A stretch of 64,000 nucleotides of DNA, taken from contig JAGXKI010000001.1 in the NCBI GenBank assembly GCA_018335295.1, positions 1 to 64,000 on the forward strand, in the 5' to 3' direction. Of this stretch, positions 38,414-49,175 are shown piece after piece. This stretch comes from a bacterium. GTDB taxonomy: Bacteria > Acidobacteriota > Aminicenantia > Aminicenantales > Aminicenantaceae. Below the pieces are notes generated by a model, which made no database searches, had not been told where the DNA came from, and was given only the letters and a program-made list of their open reading frames with translations. Each line of letters starts with the position of its first letter. Positions within the stretch are counted from its first letter, which is position 1. Both the position numbers and the translations under genes were made by a program.

Positions 38414-41251
38414 CTATGATTCAGAACTGGAAGTTCGTTTGGAGAGCTTTTGAAGGGCTTCCTGCAGTCGATGAAGAGCTTGAGCTGCCTTTTCAAACTG
38501 TTTCTGTCCTTGAAAACGGAGATAGTCCTCGAAGGCCTGGTTGGCTTTTTGGATTAATTTTTCAGAGGATATTTTTTTCTCTATCGATACTTCTTTTTCG
38601 GTAGGCAATTCTTTAGCCGTTTTTTCGAAAAGCCCTTTTAAAGCCTGGTCAAAAGTTTCAGCATAACTGAGATTATCCCCGTGCATGACTGCCACTAGAC
38701 GAAGTTCAGGGTAAGCCGCCGTTTCTGACTGAAGGTAGAGGGGTTCCACATAGATCAAAGTTTTTTCGATAGGAATAGCCAAAACATTTCCCCGGATGAC
38801 ATTGGACCCTCTCTGGTCCCACAGGGTAAGTTGACCAGAGAGGAACCGGTCCTGGTCTATTTTGGTTTCCACCTGCTGGGGACCCAGCATACGTTTTTCC
38901 TTAGGAAATTTATAAGCCAGAAAACGACCGTAATTTTGGGGGTCGCACATGCCAGCAATCCACCCAATAAGCACCTGTCTGTTTTTGGGGGTGAAAGGGA
39001 GAATGAGAACAAATTGAGGTTCATCGGAACCGGGAAGTTCCCACATGACATAGTAGGGCTCCACAGGTTGAACCTGATTGTAGTATTTTTCGGTCGCCCG
39101 GATCCAAAGGTCTTCCTGATTGTAAAAAACGGTGGGATCACTCATGTGATATTTGGCATAAACCAGCCCTTGGACTAAAAGCATGTCCGAGGGATAGCGG
39201 ACATGATTCAGGAGTTCTGGGGGCATTTGGGATTTCTTTTGAAAAAGCTCAGGAAATATTCGGTCCCAAACCTGGATCAAAGGGTCTTTGGGATCAAATA
39301 CATAAAAATTCACAGATCCCTCGTAAGCATCCACCACAACCTTGACGGAATTGCGGATATAATTTATCCCGTCCAGGTATTCTCCCACATTGGTGGACAA
39401 GCTTCGGGTTTGATTGCCCATTTTGTATTCGATGGTTTCTCTGGAAGAAAAAGCTTCGCTGTAGGGATATTGGGAAGAAGTGGTGTAACCGTCGAGTATC
39501 CAGTACAGTTTTCCATCAGCCAGAACGATGTAGGGATCATCATCAAAGTTAAGGAAAGGAGCCAGAGTTTTTATGCGTTCGGATATTTCTCTGCGGAACA
39601 GGATGCGACTTTGAGATGTGGGATAGTTGGAAAGAAAAAACCGGGTTCCATCAAATTTCCATCCAAAAAGAAATTTCCGCCAGATGTTTTTAAGAACCAC
39701 ACCTCCTTTGCCCTGGTAGCGGGTATAAACATTTTTTTCTCCACTGGGATAATCCAGTTCTTTTTCTCTAGTATTGGCCACCACATGAGAGTCGGTGAGT
39801 TCCCCATAGTATATTTGAGGTGTGGTGACTTCAAGCTCAGGATACTTGCTTTTAGGAGGGATATCTTTAACTAAAAGATTGGGTAAGCCGTCCGCGGTGA
39901 ACTCTCTGACTGGGGTCAGGGTGATTCCGTTTCCATGTGTGTATTTGAACCTTTTATTAACAAAAGTTTGGCTTTTTAAGGGAAGATTGGATAATTCAAG
40001 TTCCCTGGCGGAGACCATGACCTGACGGTATTCGTTGTTGAAGGTGTAACGGTCAATGTCCACATCTTTGAATTCGTAGTAGAGGCGGATTTCCTGGAAC
40101 TGCTTGTAAACAGCGTCCAAGGCTCTCCAGTCCCACAACCGAATGTTGGAGAAGATATTTTGATTCTGCTGGACCATTTGGGGAGTGAATTTTTCTGTGG
40201 CAGGATATTCTCTTTCTTCGACCACATGAAGTCTGAATCCCCTTCGAGTCATCTGGATGTTGTTTTCAATATAAGGCTTTTCGAAGGTGATCTCATTGGG
40301 TTCAACCCGAAGCCACTGAAAAAGTCCAGGAATGAGAGTTAAGATGATAAACCACAGCAAAAAGGTTCCCGCAACAGCTGAGCCCAGAACATAAACAGGA
40401 CTGCGCTGATGGGTGGTCCGTTTTTCCCACACATTTTTCAATCGGTTTCTCAGAGGAGGAATGAGCAGGATCAATCCTGCAAGGAGAGTTAGAATAATCA
40501 CCACAGTGTAAGCAGGGAGACGGATATGAACATCGGTCCAGCCGGGTCCTATGACCGTTCCCCAAGTGGAGTAGAGAAGATGAAAGCGGTTTAGATATTT
40601 TCCATAGGCCAAGATGAAAAAAAAGAAGGCTGTACCTAAGTAGAGGGTTTGATACAGTTTCCTTTGAGTTGTGGGGTCTGATTGGGGCAGCTGGATTTCG
40701 AATTGTTCCTGGCTAACCTTCAAGAAGAGAGCTGTAAAGGCGGTCCCAATGATGACTAAGGATAACAAAAGAAGGAGGGTGTAAAACTGATCTTGGAAAG
40801 GAAGGGAAAAAAGATAGAAGCCTGTATCCTTTGAAAGAATGGGATCCTGGAAACCGCTGGAAACCCGATGCCAGAATTTTAGAATAATTTCTCAGTTGGA
40901 AGCTCCCCAAATTCCCCCGATAAAAATTCCAAGGCCTCGGGGAATGATCCGGGTGAGTTTTTTATCTTTGGGGATAGGGAGAGTGAAAAGAAAAACTATC
41001 AGCCAACTAAACAAAGCTCCCCCTACAGCGAGCCCGGTTTGACTTAAAATCAAAGTCCAGAACCGCTGATTGTAGCCCAACGACTTGAACCAAAGCATAT
41101 CTCCCCAAAAATTAAGAAACCAGAAGAAAAAAACGATGAAAAAGAAAAGCAGGAATCCGAAAATCACAGTTCCTGATTTGTTTTTTTGAAACCCTTTGTA
41201 AATAATTAACCCCGAAAGGCTGAGCAGAAGAAGGATTAAAACAGTGTACAT
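38414..41251 (-). pseudogene. UPF0182 family membrane protein interrupted by one in-frame TGA (40892-40894)
   Basis: Upstream part ends GIFIGGIWGASN*; downstream same-frame continuation EIILKFWHRVSSGFQDPILSKDTGFYLFSLPF...; both sides UPF0182-like; ATG at 41251 with GGGGAG. Confidence 0.85.
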
Positions 41252-41365
41252 CTTTATCTCCCCATATTTTTGGGTTATCATACACGAGGAATTCTTAAAT
41301 TGCAACTCATTCTTGTTCCATAGGAGATGGGAATGGAGTTACCAAAAGTTAAAATATTTTCAAAC

Positions 41366-41383
41366 TTGGCATGATTTTTGGAT
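41366..41383 (+). promoter_or_regulatory. sigma-54-like promoter upstream of the baeRF gene (weaker)
   Basis: TTGGCATGATTTTTGGAT; correct 12-nt spacing but -12 box TTGG instead of TTGC. Confidence 0.4.
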
Positions 41384-41403
41384 AAATTACAAAGGAGGTG
41401 CTT

Positions 41404-42552
41404 ATGGATAGATTAAGCAAGGATGGACTGACTCAATTGATGAAAAAACAACAGGGTTTATGTGTATCTATTTATATGCCCACCGAAAGAGCTGGAAGGG
41501 AAACCAGGCAAAATCCCATTCGGTTCAAAAATATGATGGGAGAAACGGAAAAACAGTTGAAAAAAGGAGGCGTTAAGTTTCAGGAGATTCAAAATTATCT
41601 CCAGCCTTTGCAAAGACTTCAGGACGATAATTATTTTTGGCTCAACCAGAGTGACGGATTGGCATTGTTTCTCTCTTCCCAAACCTATTCCTATTACCGC
41701 CTTCCTTTTCGATTCAACGAATTGGTGGTGGTGAACTACCGATTCCACATCAAACCTCTTTTGCCCTTGCTCAGCGAGGAAAAATTTTATATCCTGGCTT
41801 TGAGCCAGAATGATATAAAGCTTTTTCAAGGGACAAGATTCACCATAAATGAAATAGAATTGGAGGGAGTACCTAAAAACATTTCCGAAGCCCTAGGTTA
41901 TGATAACCTTCAAAAGCAACTGCTTTTTCATCCAGAGGCTTCTGTAGGCAAGGATAAGCAGTGGAATAAGTTCCACGGTCATGGGGGAGGACCTGAGAAA
42001 GAAAAAGATTTTATCCTTCAATTCTTTCGCAAAGTCAATGAGGGGGTTTATGAAAGATTGAAAGAGGAAACCGTTCCACTAGTACTGGCCGGAGTGGATT
42101 ATCTTTTACCTCTTTACAGAGAAGTCAACACCTATTCGAATTTGTTGGAAGAAGGAATCGAAAAAAATACTCAAAATATGAAAGAGTCAGAGCTGCATGC
42201 GCAGGCCTGGAAAGTGGTGGAGCCGGCTTTTCTAAAAGCCCAGAAGGAAGCTTTGGAGGAATACCATCAGCTGGTGGGAACAGGACACACTTCCCAACAC
42301 ATAGAGGATATTGTACCGGCAAGTTATTACGGAAGAGTTGGGATTCTTTTTGTTTCCCGAGGCGCTCAAATATGGGGAAAATATAATCCGGATAAAAATG
42401 AGGTGATCAAAGAAGAGTCTTCGACTCCCCAGAATGAAGATTTGCTGGATTTCGCTGCTCTTCATACTCTCCTCAGAGGAGGAAGAGTGTATGTTGTGGA
42501 ACCAGACAAAGTTCCTCAAGGAGGATCCACAGCCGCTATCTATCGGTTTTAA
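41404..42552 (+). CDS. baeRF-like protein (bacterial archaeo-eukaryotic release factor-related family)
   Basis: VSIYMPTERAGRETRQNPIRFKNMM, LNQSDGLALFLS, FYILALSQNDIKLFQG, LVLAGVDYLLPLYREV; SD AAAGGAGGTG before ATG 41404. Confidence 0.75.
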   Translation: MDRLSKDGLTQLMKKQQGLCVSIYMPTERAGRETRQNPIRFKNMMGETEKQLKKGGVKFQEIQNYLQPLQRLQDDNYFWLNQSDGLALFLSSQTYSYYRLPFRFNELVVVNYRFHIKPLLPLLSEEKFYILALSQNDIKLFQGTRFTINEIELEGVPKNISEALGYDNLQKQLLFHPEASVGKDKQWNKFHGHGGGPEKEKDFILQFFRKVNEGVYERLKEETVPLVLAGVDYLLPLYREVNTYSNLLEEGIEKNTQNMKESELHAQAWKVVEPAFLKAQKEALEEYHQLVGTGHTSQHIEDIVPASYYGRVGILFVSRGAQIWGKYNPDKNEVIKEESSTPQNEDLLDFAALHTLLRGGRVYVVEPDKVPQGGSTAAIYRF

Positions 42553-42673
42553 CGAAAGGGAGACAAGAAAACCTATGTTTGGTTGTTCGGAATGAGATTT
42601 TCGGTATAAAAAGCAAAAAACAATGTTATATGTCCTATTCTATTCCATAAAAATGAGATAAGGAGGATGAATC

Positions 42674-43303
42674 ATGCAGGAACCTCTGGAAATTTCTTTT
42701 CGAGGTGTGAAAAAAAACAAAGATATGGAAGATTTGATCCAGAAAGAAATAGAAAAACTGGAAAGAGTCTGTGATTCAATAATTCGGGCCCACATTTCTG
42801 TGGAATCTCCACAAAAGCATCAGGAAACAGGAAATCCTTATCGTGTGAGAATCAGCATTTCTGTGCCTCGAAATCCTGAGTTAGTAGCCGTTCAGGAACC
42901 AGGAGAAGAAGACATGCATAAGCCCCTTCATGCGGTCATAAAAAGTACTTTTAAAAAAAGCCGGAGACAGTTAAAAAAATACATGGCGAAACGGAAGAGA
43001 GAAGTGAAATCTCATCCCCATGAGCAACCCAATGCCATCGTGGTGAAGATATTTAAAGACCAAGGGTATGGTTTTTTGAAGAATTTGGAGGGAAAGGAAG
43101 TTTATTTTCACAAGAACAGTGTACTAAGGGGGGGATTTGATTCTTTGGAGATAGGTACAGGAGTTCATTATATTGAAGAAGAAGGGGAGAAAGGACCCCA
43201 GGCAAGCACTGTGCGGATTGTAGACAAACCCGGAGTTCGAGCATCCAAAGTAAAGAAAAAACCTTTTTTTCCTGAGGGTTGGGAACCCCAAAGGGAAGAA
43301 TAA
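42674..43303 (+). CDS. HPF/RaiA-like ribosome-associated domain fused to cold-shock domain
   Basis: N-terminal EISFRGVKKNKDMEDLIQKEIEKLERV...HAVIKSTFKKSRRQLKKY; C-terminal AIVVKIFKDQGYGFLKNLEGKEVYFHKNSVL. Confidence 0.82.
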   Translation: MQEPLEISFRGVKKNKDMEDLIQKEIEKLERVCDSIIRAHISVESPQKHQETGNPYRVRISISVPRNPELVAVQEPGEEDMHKPLHAVIKSTFKKSRRQLKKYMAKRKREVKSHPHEQPNAIVVKIFKDQGYGFLKNLEGKEVYFHKNSVLRGGFDSLEIGTGVHYIEEEGEKGPQASTVRIVDKPGVRASKVKKKPFFPEGWEPQREE

Positions 43304-43391
43304 AAAAGTTTTCATAAAGCGTCTCTTTTTTAGAAAGGGGAGGCTGGTCAGATAAAAATGAAAGCAAAGGTGAGTTTATAGGAAGAAGGGG

Positions 43392-46300
43392 ATGCCTAAA
43401 CTTTTTATAAACAGAAGAGCGTTTTTATCTTTATTCATTGGACTCTGGGTAGTGTTGATAATGGTTCCTTTGAGTGGACAATATTTTGGCCGAAATAAAG
43501 TTCAGTATGACACATTCAATTTCAAAGTGATGCACACCAAGCACTTTGATATTTATTTTTATCCAAAGGAAAGAAATATCGCTCAACACGCAGCTCGGAT
43601 TTCTGAAAGATGGTATGCCCGGTTGTCACGCATCCTGGACCATGATCTGAAAGGGCGGCAGATATTGATCATTTATTCCAGTGCGCCTCATTTCCAGCAA
43701 ACCACGGCCATTCCGGGCATGATCGGAGAGGGAACCGGAGGGGTGACCGAAATGTTAAAACGCCGGATTGTCCTTCCCTTGGCTGCTTCTTTAAAGGAAA
43801 CAAACCATGTGATCGGTCACGAACTTGTTCATGCTTTCCAGTTTGACCTCACTTCCCAAAGTCACTCTCCCTATGCCCGAGCAGCTCCTTCAGCGAGGAG
43901 GCTTCCCTTGTGGTTTATGGAAGGTTTGGCCGAGTATTTATCTCTGGGCCCCCAAGATCCTCACACAGCGATGTGGATGAGGGATGCTCTTCAAAAAGAT
44001 AGAGTGCCTTCCATTAAGAAATTGACGAATACCCGCCGCTACTTTCCCTACCGATATGGACAGTCCTTATGGGCCTACATCACCGGAGAATTTGGAGATG
44101 AGGTGGTGGAAACCATTATGAAAGGAGTGAGCCGGACCGGAGATTATGAAGCGGTCATCCAAAAAGTCACAGGGGCTTCTATGGAAGAGTTATCCAAAGG
44201 TTGGAAAAACTCTTTAAAGAAAAACTATAAGCCTTTAAAGGAACAGACTCAAATCAAAACTCCTTCCGGTCGTTTGCTCATTGAAGGTACCAAGGAGAAT
44301 CAACTGAATGTTTCTCCTTCCATAAGTCCCCAGGGGGAAAATTTGGTCTTTCTTTCCACCAAAAACCTCTTTTCCATAGACATGTACCTTGCAGATGCTC
44401 AGAGTGGAGAAATCAAGAAAAGGCTGACTAAGACCGCCGTTAACCCTCATTTTGAGAGCCTTCAGTTTATAAAATCTTCAGGAAGCTGGGATAAACAGGG
44501 AGAACGTTTTGTGTTTGGAGCTGTGAGCCGAGGAGACCCTGTTCTTTCTGTTTTCGATATAAAAAAGAATCATGTGATAAAGGAAGTGAAGTTTCCGGAA
44601 TTAGGGGAAATTTTAAACCCCAGTTGGTCCCCGGATGGGAAAAACATCGTTTTTTCAGCATTAGTGGGCGGGATCACTGACCTTTTTATATATAATTTGG
44701 AAAAAGGGAGCCTGAGAAAACTGACCGATGATCCTTATGCTGATCTATATCCTTCCTGGTCTCCTGATGGACGAAGGATTGCTTTTGTGACAGACCGGTT
44801 CAGTACCAGTCTTACTGAATTGAATATAGGAAATTACGAAATGGCCCTGTTTGACCTTAAATCCCAAAAAACTCAAAAAATTTCCACTTTTCCCGAGGCC
44901 AAAAATATCAACCCTCAATGGTCCCGAGATTCTGAGAGCATATATTTTCTTTCTGACCGAAACGGCATCTCCAACATCTACAGGGCGGATTTAAGTAAGG
45001 GAGAAATCTATCAGATCACCAATTTGTATACGGGAGTCAGTGGAATCACAGGTTTGAGTCCGGCGATTTCTGTAGCGAAAGAGAATGGGGATTTGGTTTA
45101 TTCTCTTTATGAGGATGGAAAATACAGCCTTTACAGCATTTCTTCTTCAGAACTGGCTCGAATGGAAAAACCTGTAACTCGTTTTGAAAGATTGAACCCT
45201 TCTGTTTTACCTCCCAGAGATCAACCCCGTGGGGATGTGGCTGAGCTTATCCGGAATCCTCTGTATGGTCTTCCCCGGACTCAGAAGTATGAAACAAACG
45301 ACTACAATCCTAAATTAACTCTGGATTATGTCGCTCCTCCTCAGGTAGCCATAGGAGTGGACCGGTTTGGAACTTATGGTGGGGGAGGGATCGCCATGTT
45401 TTTCAGCGATGTCCTGGGCTACCACAGTTTATCCACTATGGCTCAGGTAAGTTCTCGGATACAGGATTCTTCGGCTCTGGTGGGTTATCAGTACAGCAAG
45501 TACCGCTGGAATTTAGGAGCGGTGGTCCAGAGAATTCCTTATGTAACCGGGGGATACTCTCGGAGTATTGATCAAGTACAAGGAGAACTGGCATCCATAG
45601 AAAGGGAGTACATTTTCCGACAGGTGAATTACCAGGTTCAGGGTTTGGCCTCCTACCCTTTCAACCAGGTGAATCGATTCGAACTCTCTGCAGGGTATCG
45701 TTTTCTCAATTTTGATAGAGAAGTCTACAAACGGGCTTATTCCCTGGTTAGCGGGATTCAGCTTCTCCGAGAAAAACAGGAGCTTTCGGCCCCCCAGAGT
45801 CTTCATTTCGGTACGGCCCAAGCCGCCTTTGTCTACGACAGTTCCTTTTTTGGAGCCACCAGCCCTATTCTGGGGCAGAGGTACCGGTTCGAAGTTTCTC
45901 CATACATTGGAACTTTAACCTACCAAAACATTCTCGGGGATTACCGACGTTATTTTATGCCTTTACGTCCTTTCACTCTGGCTTTTCGGTTCCTTCATTA
46001 CGGAAGGTATGGAAAGGATGCGGAAGATGAACGGTTGTACCCGTTGTTTTTAGGCTACCAGAGCCTGGTAAGGGGATACAACAGAGGGTCTTTCAGTGCG
46101 GAAGAATGTGGGAGTGCAGAAAATTGTTATGTCTTTGATCGATTGTTTGGGAGTAAGATGATGGTATTCAATGCGGAACTTCGTTTTCCAGTGTTTAAGG
46201 TTATCGGTATAGGAGAAGGGTATTATGGAGTATTTCCTCTGGAGTTCAATGCTTTTTTTGACAGCGGGATAGCCTGGAAAAATAGGGATAAAGCTTGGTT

Positions 46301-46454
46301 TCTGGGAGGAGAACGAAAACCGGTTTCCAGTACTGGATTCGGTTTCAGGGCGAATGTAATGGGCTATGCTGTCCTGGGAGTTTATCTGGTCCATCCTTTT
46401 AACCGTCCTCAGAAAGGCTGGTACTTTCAGTTCACTTTTGTCCCTGGTTTCTAA
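43392..46454 (+). CDS. outer membrane protein with peptidase-MA-like HExxH domain, TolB/PD40 repeats and BamA-type barrel
   Basis: NHVIGHELVHAFQFDL, repeats SPSWSPDGK/YPSWSPDGRRIAFVTD, C-terminal surface-antigen-type barrel ending QFTFVPGF. Confidence 0.82.
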   Translation: MPKLFINRRAFLSLFIGLWVVLIMVPLSGQYFGRNKVQYDTFNFKVMHTKHFDIYFYPKERNIAQHAARISERWYARLSRILDHDLKGRQILIIYSSAPHFQQTTAIPGMIGEGTGGVTEMLKRRIVLPLAASLKETNHVIGHELVHAFQFDLTSQSHSPYARAAPSARRLPLWFMEGLAEYLSLGPQDPHTAMWMRDALQKDRVPSIKKLTNTRRYFPYRYGQSLWAYITGEFGDEVVETIMKGVSRTGDYEAVIQKVTGASMEELSKGWKNSLKKNYKPLKEQTQIKTPSGRLLIEGTKENQLNVSPSISPQGENLVFLSTKNLFSIDMYLADAQSGEIKKRLTKTAVNPHFESLQFIKSSGSWDKQGERFVFGAVSRGDPVLSVFDIKKNHVIKEVKFPELGEILNPSWSPDGKNIVFSALVGGITDLFIYNLEKGSLRKLTDDPYADLYPSWSPDGRRIAFVTDRFSTSLTELNIGNYEMALFDLKSQKTQKISTFPEAKNINPQWSRDSESIYFLSDRNGISNIYRADLSKGEIYQITNLYTGVSGITGLSPAISVAKENGDLVYSLYEDGKYSLYSISSSELARMEKPVTRFERLNPSVLPPRDQPRGDVAELIRNPLYGLPRTQKYETNDYNPKLTLDYVAPPQVAIGVDRFGTYGGGGIAMFFSDVLGYHSLSTMAQVSSRIQDSSALVGYQYSKYRWNLGAVVQRIPYVTGGYSRSIDQVQGELASIEREYIFRQVNYQVQGLASYPFNQVNRFELSAGYRFLNFDREVYKRAYSLVSGIQLLREKQELSAPQSLHFGTAQAAFVYDSSFFGATSPILGQRYRFEVSPYIGTLTYQNILGDYRRYFMPLRPFTLAFRFLHYGRYGKDAEDERLYPLFLGYQSLVRGYNRGSFSAEECGSAENCYVFDRLFGSKMMVFNAELRFPVFKVIGIGEGYYGVFPLEFNAFFDSGIAWKNRDKAWFLGGERKPVSSTGFGFRANVMGYAVLGVYLVHPFNRPQKGWYFQFTFVPGF

Positions 46455-46684
46455 GGAGAAAAAATTAAAATGGCATCTGTGAATTGGATAAAAAGGAAGA
46501 AAAAAGAGGGAATCCCTTGGAGAGAGGGATATGCAGTCTCTTAGGTTTTTTTTAGAGATCATCGACAGGTTTGGTGAGGGAGTATGCACAGAGAAAATTC
46601 CGTTGTTTTTTTACTCTGATTGTTTATTATGGAGAATGGATTGAGCAAAGAATTAGAGATTTTGAAAGATGTTCGGAGGAATCT

Positions 46685-47812
46685 ATGTTTGGCAAAAGCA
46701 TAACCTTATTTAAACTTCTGGGCTTTGAGGTTAAGCTGGATTTCACCTGGTTGATTTTAGGCTTGCTCATCACCTGGTCTCTGGCTACAGGTCTCTTCCC
46801 TCATTTTTATGAAGGGATGAATAGGGCTACATACTGGGTGATGGGAGTGGTGGGAGCATTGGGGTTGTTTATCTCTATCGTTTTCCATGAACTCTGTCAT
46901 TCACTGGTTGCCCGGAAGTTTGGTCTCCCCATGAAAGGAATAACCCTTTTTATTTTTGGGGGGGTGGCCGAGATGAATGAAGAGCCTCCTAGTCCCAAAG
47001 CTGAATTTATGATGGCTGTGGCTGGTCCCATTTCTTCCATAGTTTTAGGATTAGTGTTGCTGGGGATGTGGTTTTTGGGAGAAGAAGGAGGATGGCCTTT
47101 GGCGGTCACGGGTGTGGTCAATTATCTGGGGCTTCTGAACTTGATTTTGGCTGGATTCAACTTGATTCCCGCTTTTCCTCTGGATGGAGGAAGGGTCCTC
47201 CGTTCTATTCTGTGGGGTTGGAAAGAGGATCTGAGGTGGGCCACTCATTTGGCCTCCAAGATTGGCTCCACTTTTGGGATTGCTCTTATCATACTCGGGG
47301 TGTTCAATGTATTTACAGGGAATTTCATTGGAGGATTGTGGTGGTTTGTCATCGGAATGTTTATTCGAGGAGCTTCTCGAATGTCCTACCAGCAGGTGAT
47401 GATGCGGAGGTCCTTAGAAGGAGAGCCTGTTCGGAAATTCATGGTGACTGATCCGATAACTGTTCCCTCCACGCTCAGTATTGAGGAATTGGTGGAAAAA
47501 TACATTTATATACATCATTTCAAAATGTTTCCGGTTGTGGATGACGGAGAGCTGAAAGGATGTATCACTCTGAATCAAGTCAAAAAAATTCCCAGGGAGG
47601 AGAGAGATAAAAGAAAAGTGGAAGAGCTGGTCCAGAAATGTTCAGGAAAAAACACGGTTCACCCGGATGAAGATGCCATGAGAGCTCTTTCTCTTATGAA
47701 AAAAACCAATCAAAGCCGTCTCATGGTGGTGAAGGAAGGGCAACTGGTAGGAATCATTTCCCTAAAAGATATGATGAAATTTTTATCACTGAAAGTCGAC
47801 CTTGGAGAATAA
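46685..47812 (+). CDS. site-2 protease family metalloprotease with C-terminal CBS pair
   Basis: VFHELCHSLVARKFGLP, NLIPAFPLDGGRVLRS, two CBS-like halves (MVTDPITVPSTLSIEELV, KKTNQSRLMVVKEGQLVGIISLKDMM). Confidence 0.92.
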   Translation: MFGKSITLFKLLGFEVKLDFTWLILGLLITWSLATGLFPHFYEGMNRATYWVMGVVGALGLFISIVFHELCHSLVARKFGLPMKGITLFIFGGVAEMNEEPPSPKAEFMMAVAGPISSIVLGLVLLGMWFLGEEGGWPLAVTGVVNYLGLLNLILAGFNLIPAFPLDGGRVLRSILWGWKEDLRWATHLASKIGSTFGIALIILGVFNVFTGNFIGGLWWFVIGMFIRGASRMSYQQVMMRRSLEGEPVRKFMVTDPITVPSTLSIEELVEKYIYIHHFKMFPVVDDGELKGCITLNQVKKIPREERDKRKVEELVQKCSGKNTVHPDEDAMRALSLMKKTNQSRLMVVKEGQLVGIISLKDMMKFLSLKVDLGE

Positions 47813-47835
47813 GATTAATTTATAGGGAGGCAAAA

Positions 47836-48618
47836 ATGCCTGAGTTACCGGATGTTGAGGTGTTCCGAAATTACCTGGATTCCACATCTTTGAATCAGAG
47901 TATCCAGTCGGTTCAATTGAAAAGCCTTAAAATTCTTAAAGAAATTTCTTCCCAGGAGTTAGAGAAAGAACTGCCGGGACGGAAGATCCTGGGGTCTCAT
48001 AGACATGGGAAACACCTGTTCCTCCGTATGGATGATGCGAGATGGTTGATGCTTCATTTTGGGATGACCGGATTTCTAAAATATTTTGAAAGGATGGAGG
48101 AAGATCCTAAACATGACCGGATGCTCATAAATTTTGAAAATGGGTTCCATCTGGCCTATGTCTGCCAAAGATTATTAGGGGAAGTCAATCTGGTGGAGGA
48201 TAAGGACAAGTTAATCCAGGAAAGAGAAATGGGCAGGGATGCTTTGGAAATGGATTACAATACTTTTAAAAAAATAATCCAGGAGAAAAGAGGAAGCATC
48301 AAATCGGCTCTCATGAATCAGAAATATATTTCTGGGATCGGGAATATCTATTCAGATGAAATTCTTTTTCAGGCGGGAGTCCATCCCAAAAAGGAAGCCA
48401 AACAGTTGGGTGAGGCCAAGATAAAGAAGATATACCAGGAAATGAGGACTGTTTTAACCAAGGCTATTGAATATCATGTAGACCCGGCTCAATTCCCTGA
48501 TTCTTATATGCTTCCCCATCGGGATACAGACCTTCGCTGTCCCCGGTGTCACAATTCTTTTCAGCAAATCAAAATAACAGGACGAACGGCCTATGTTTGT
48601 CCTCACTGTCAGGAATAG
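47836..48618 (+). CDS. mutM: formamidopyrimidine-DNA glycosylase family protein
   Basis: MPELPDVEVF N-terminus, ISGIGNIYSDEILF, zinc finger CPRCHNSFQQIKITGRTAYVCPHCQ. Confidence 0.9.
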   Translation: MPELPDVEVFRNYLDSTSLNQSIQSVQLKSLKILKEISSQELEKELPGRKILGSHRHGKHLFLRMDDARWLMLHFGMTGFLKYFERMEEDPKHDRMLINFENGFHLAYVCQRLLGEVNLVEDKDKLIQEREMGRDALEMDYNTFKKIIQEKRGSIKSALMNQKYISGIGNIYSDEILFQAGVHPKKEAKQLGEAKIKKIYQEMRTVLTKAIEYHVDPAQFPDSYMLPHRDTDLRCPRCHNSFQQIKITGRTAYVCPHCQE

Positions 48619-48673
48619 TTTGTAGAGGATTTTTGGGAGAAATTCAAATTTTAAAGGACCAAGGAGGTTCAGT

Positions 48674-49129
48674 ATGGTTCCTTTTAAAAAAATACTCTGG
48701 CCCACTGATTTTAGTGAGCCTTCTTTCAAAGCACTTCAAGCCGCCAATGAACTGGCAGTTCATTTCAAAGCGCATTTGTACGCAGTCCATGTAGTGGCCC
48801 CTATTCCAGTTCCTTCAGCTCCGTCCGGTCCAACCAGTTTCAACATTGCGGTGTATAAAGATAATTTGGATACTTCAGCCAAAAAGGCTCTCCAGGACGT
48901 GATGAAGAACCGTATATCTCAGGATTTGGAAAAAACACCTGTGGTGACTCACGGAAACGCCGCCGATGAAATTGTACGGATAGCCGATGAGCAAAAAGTG
49001 GACCTCATCGTTCTCGCTACACATGGTCTCACTGGGGTTCGTCATTTTATATCTGGTTCAGTGGCTGAAAAAGTAGTGAGGATTTCCAACCATCCGGTGC
49101 TTACTATCAGAGCTTCTCAAAAAGAATGA
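48674..49129 (+). CDS. universal stress protein (UspA family)
   Basis: ILWPTDFSEPSFKALQAANELA, IVLATHGLTGVRHFISGSVAEKVVRISNHPVLTIR. Confidence 0.95.
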   Translation: MVPFKKILWPTDFSEPSFKALQAANELAVHFKAHLYAVHVVAPIPVPSAPSGPTSFNIAVYKDNLDTSAKKALQDVMKNRISQDLEKTPVVTHGNAADEIVRIADEQKVDLIVLATHGLTGVRHFISGSVAEKVVRISNHPVLTIRASQKE

Positions 49130-49175
49130 TGATATATCCATCTGATTTTTGATATAGATTCTAGGGTATGTTCTA

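Noticed and set aside
39203-39874. 223-aa plus-strand ORF
   Set aside because: Antisense to UPF0182; no domain signature.
40892-40894. TGA as selenocysteine or general TGA=Trp code
   Set aside because: TGA is used as a terminator by other genes here, UPF0182 is not a known selenoprotein family and I see no evident selenocysteine insertion hairpin; nonsense mutation or read error is simpler.
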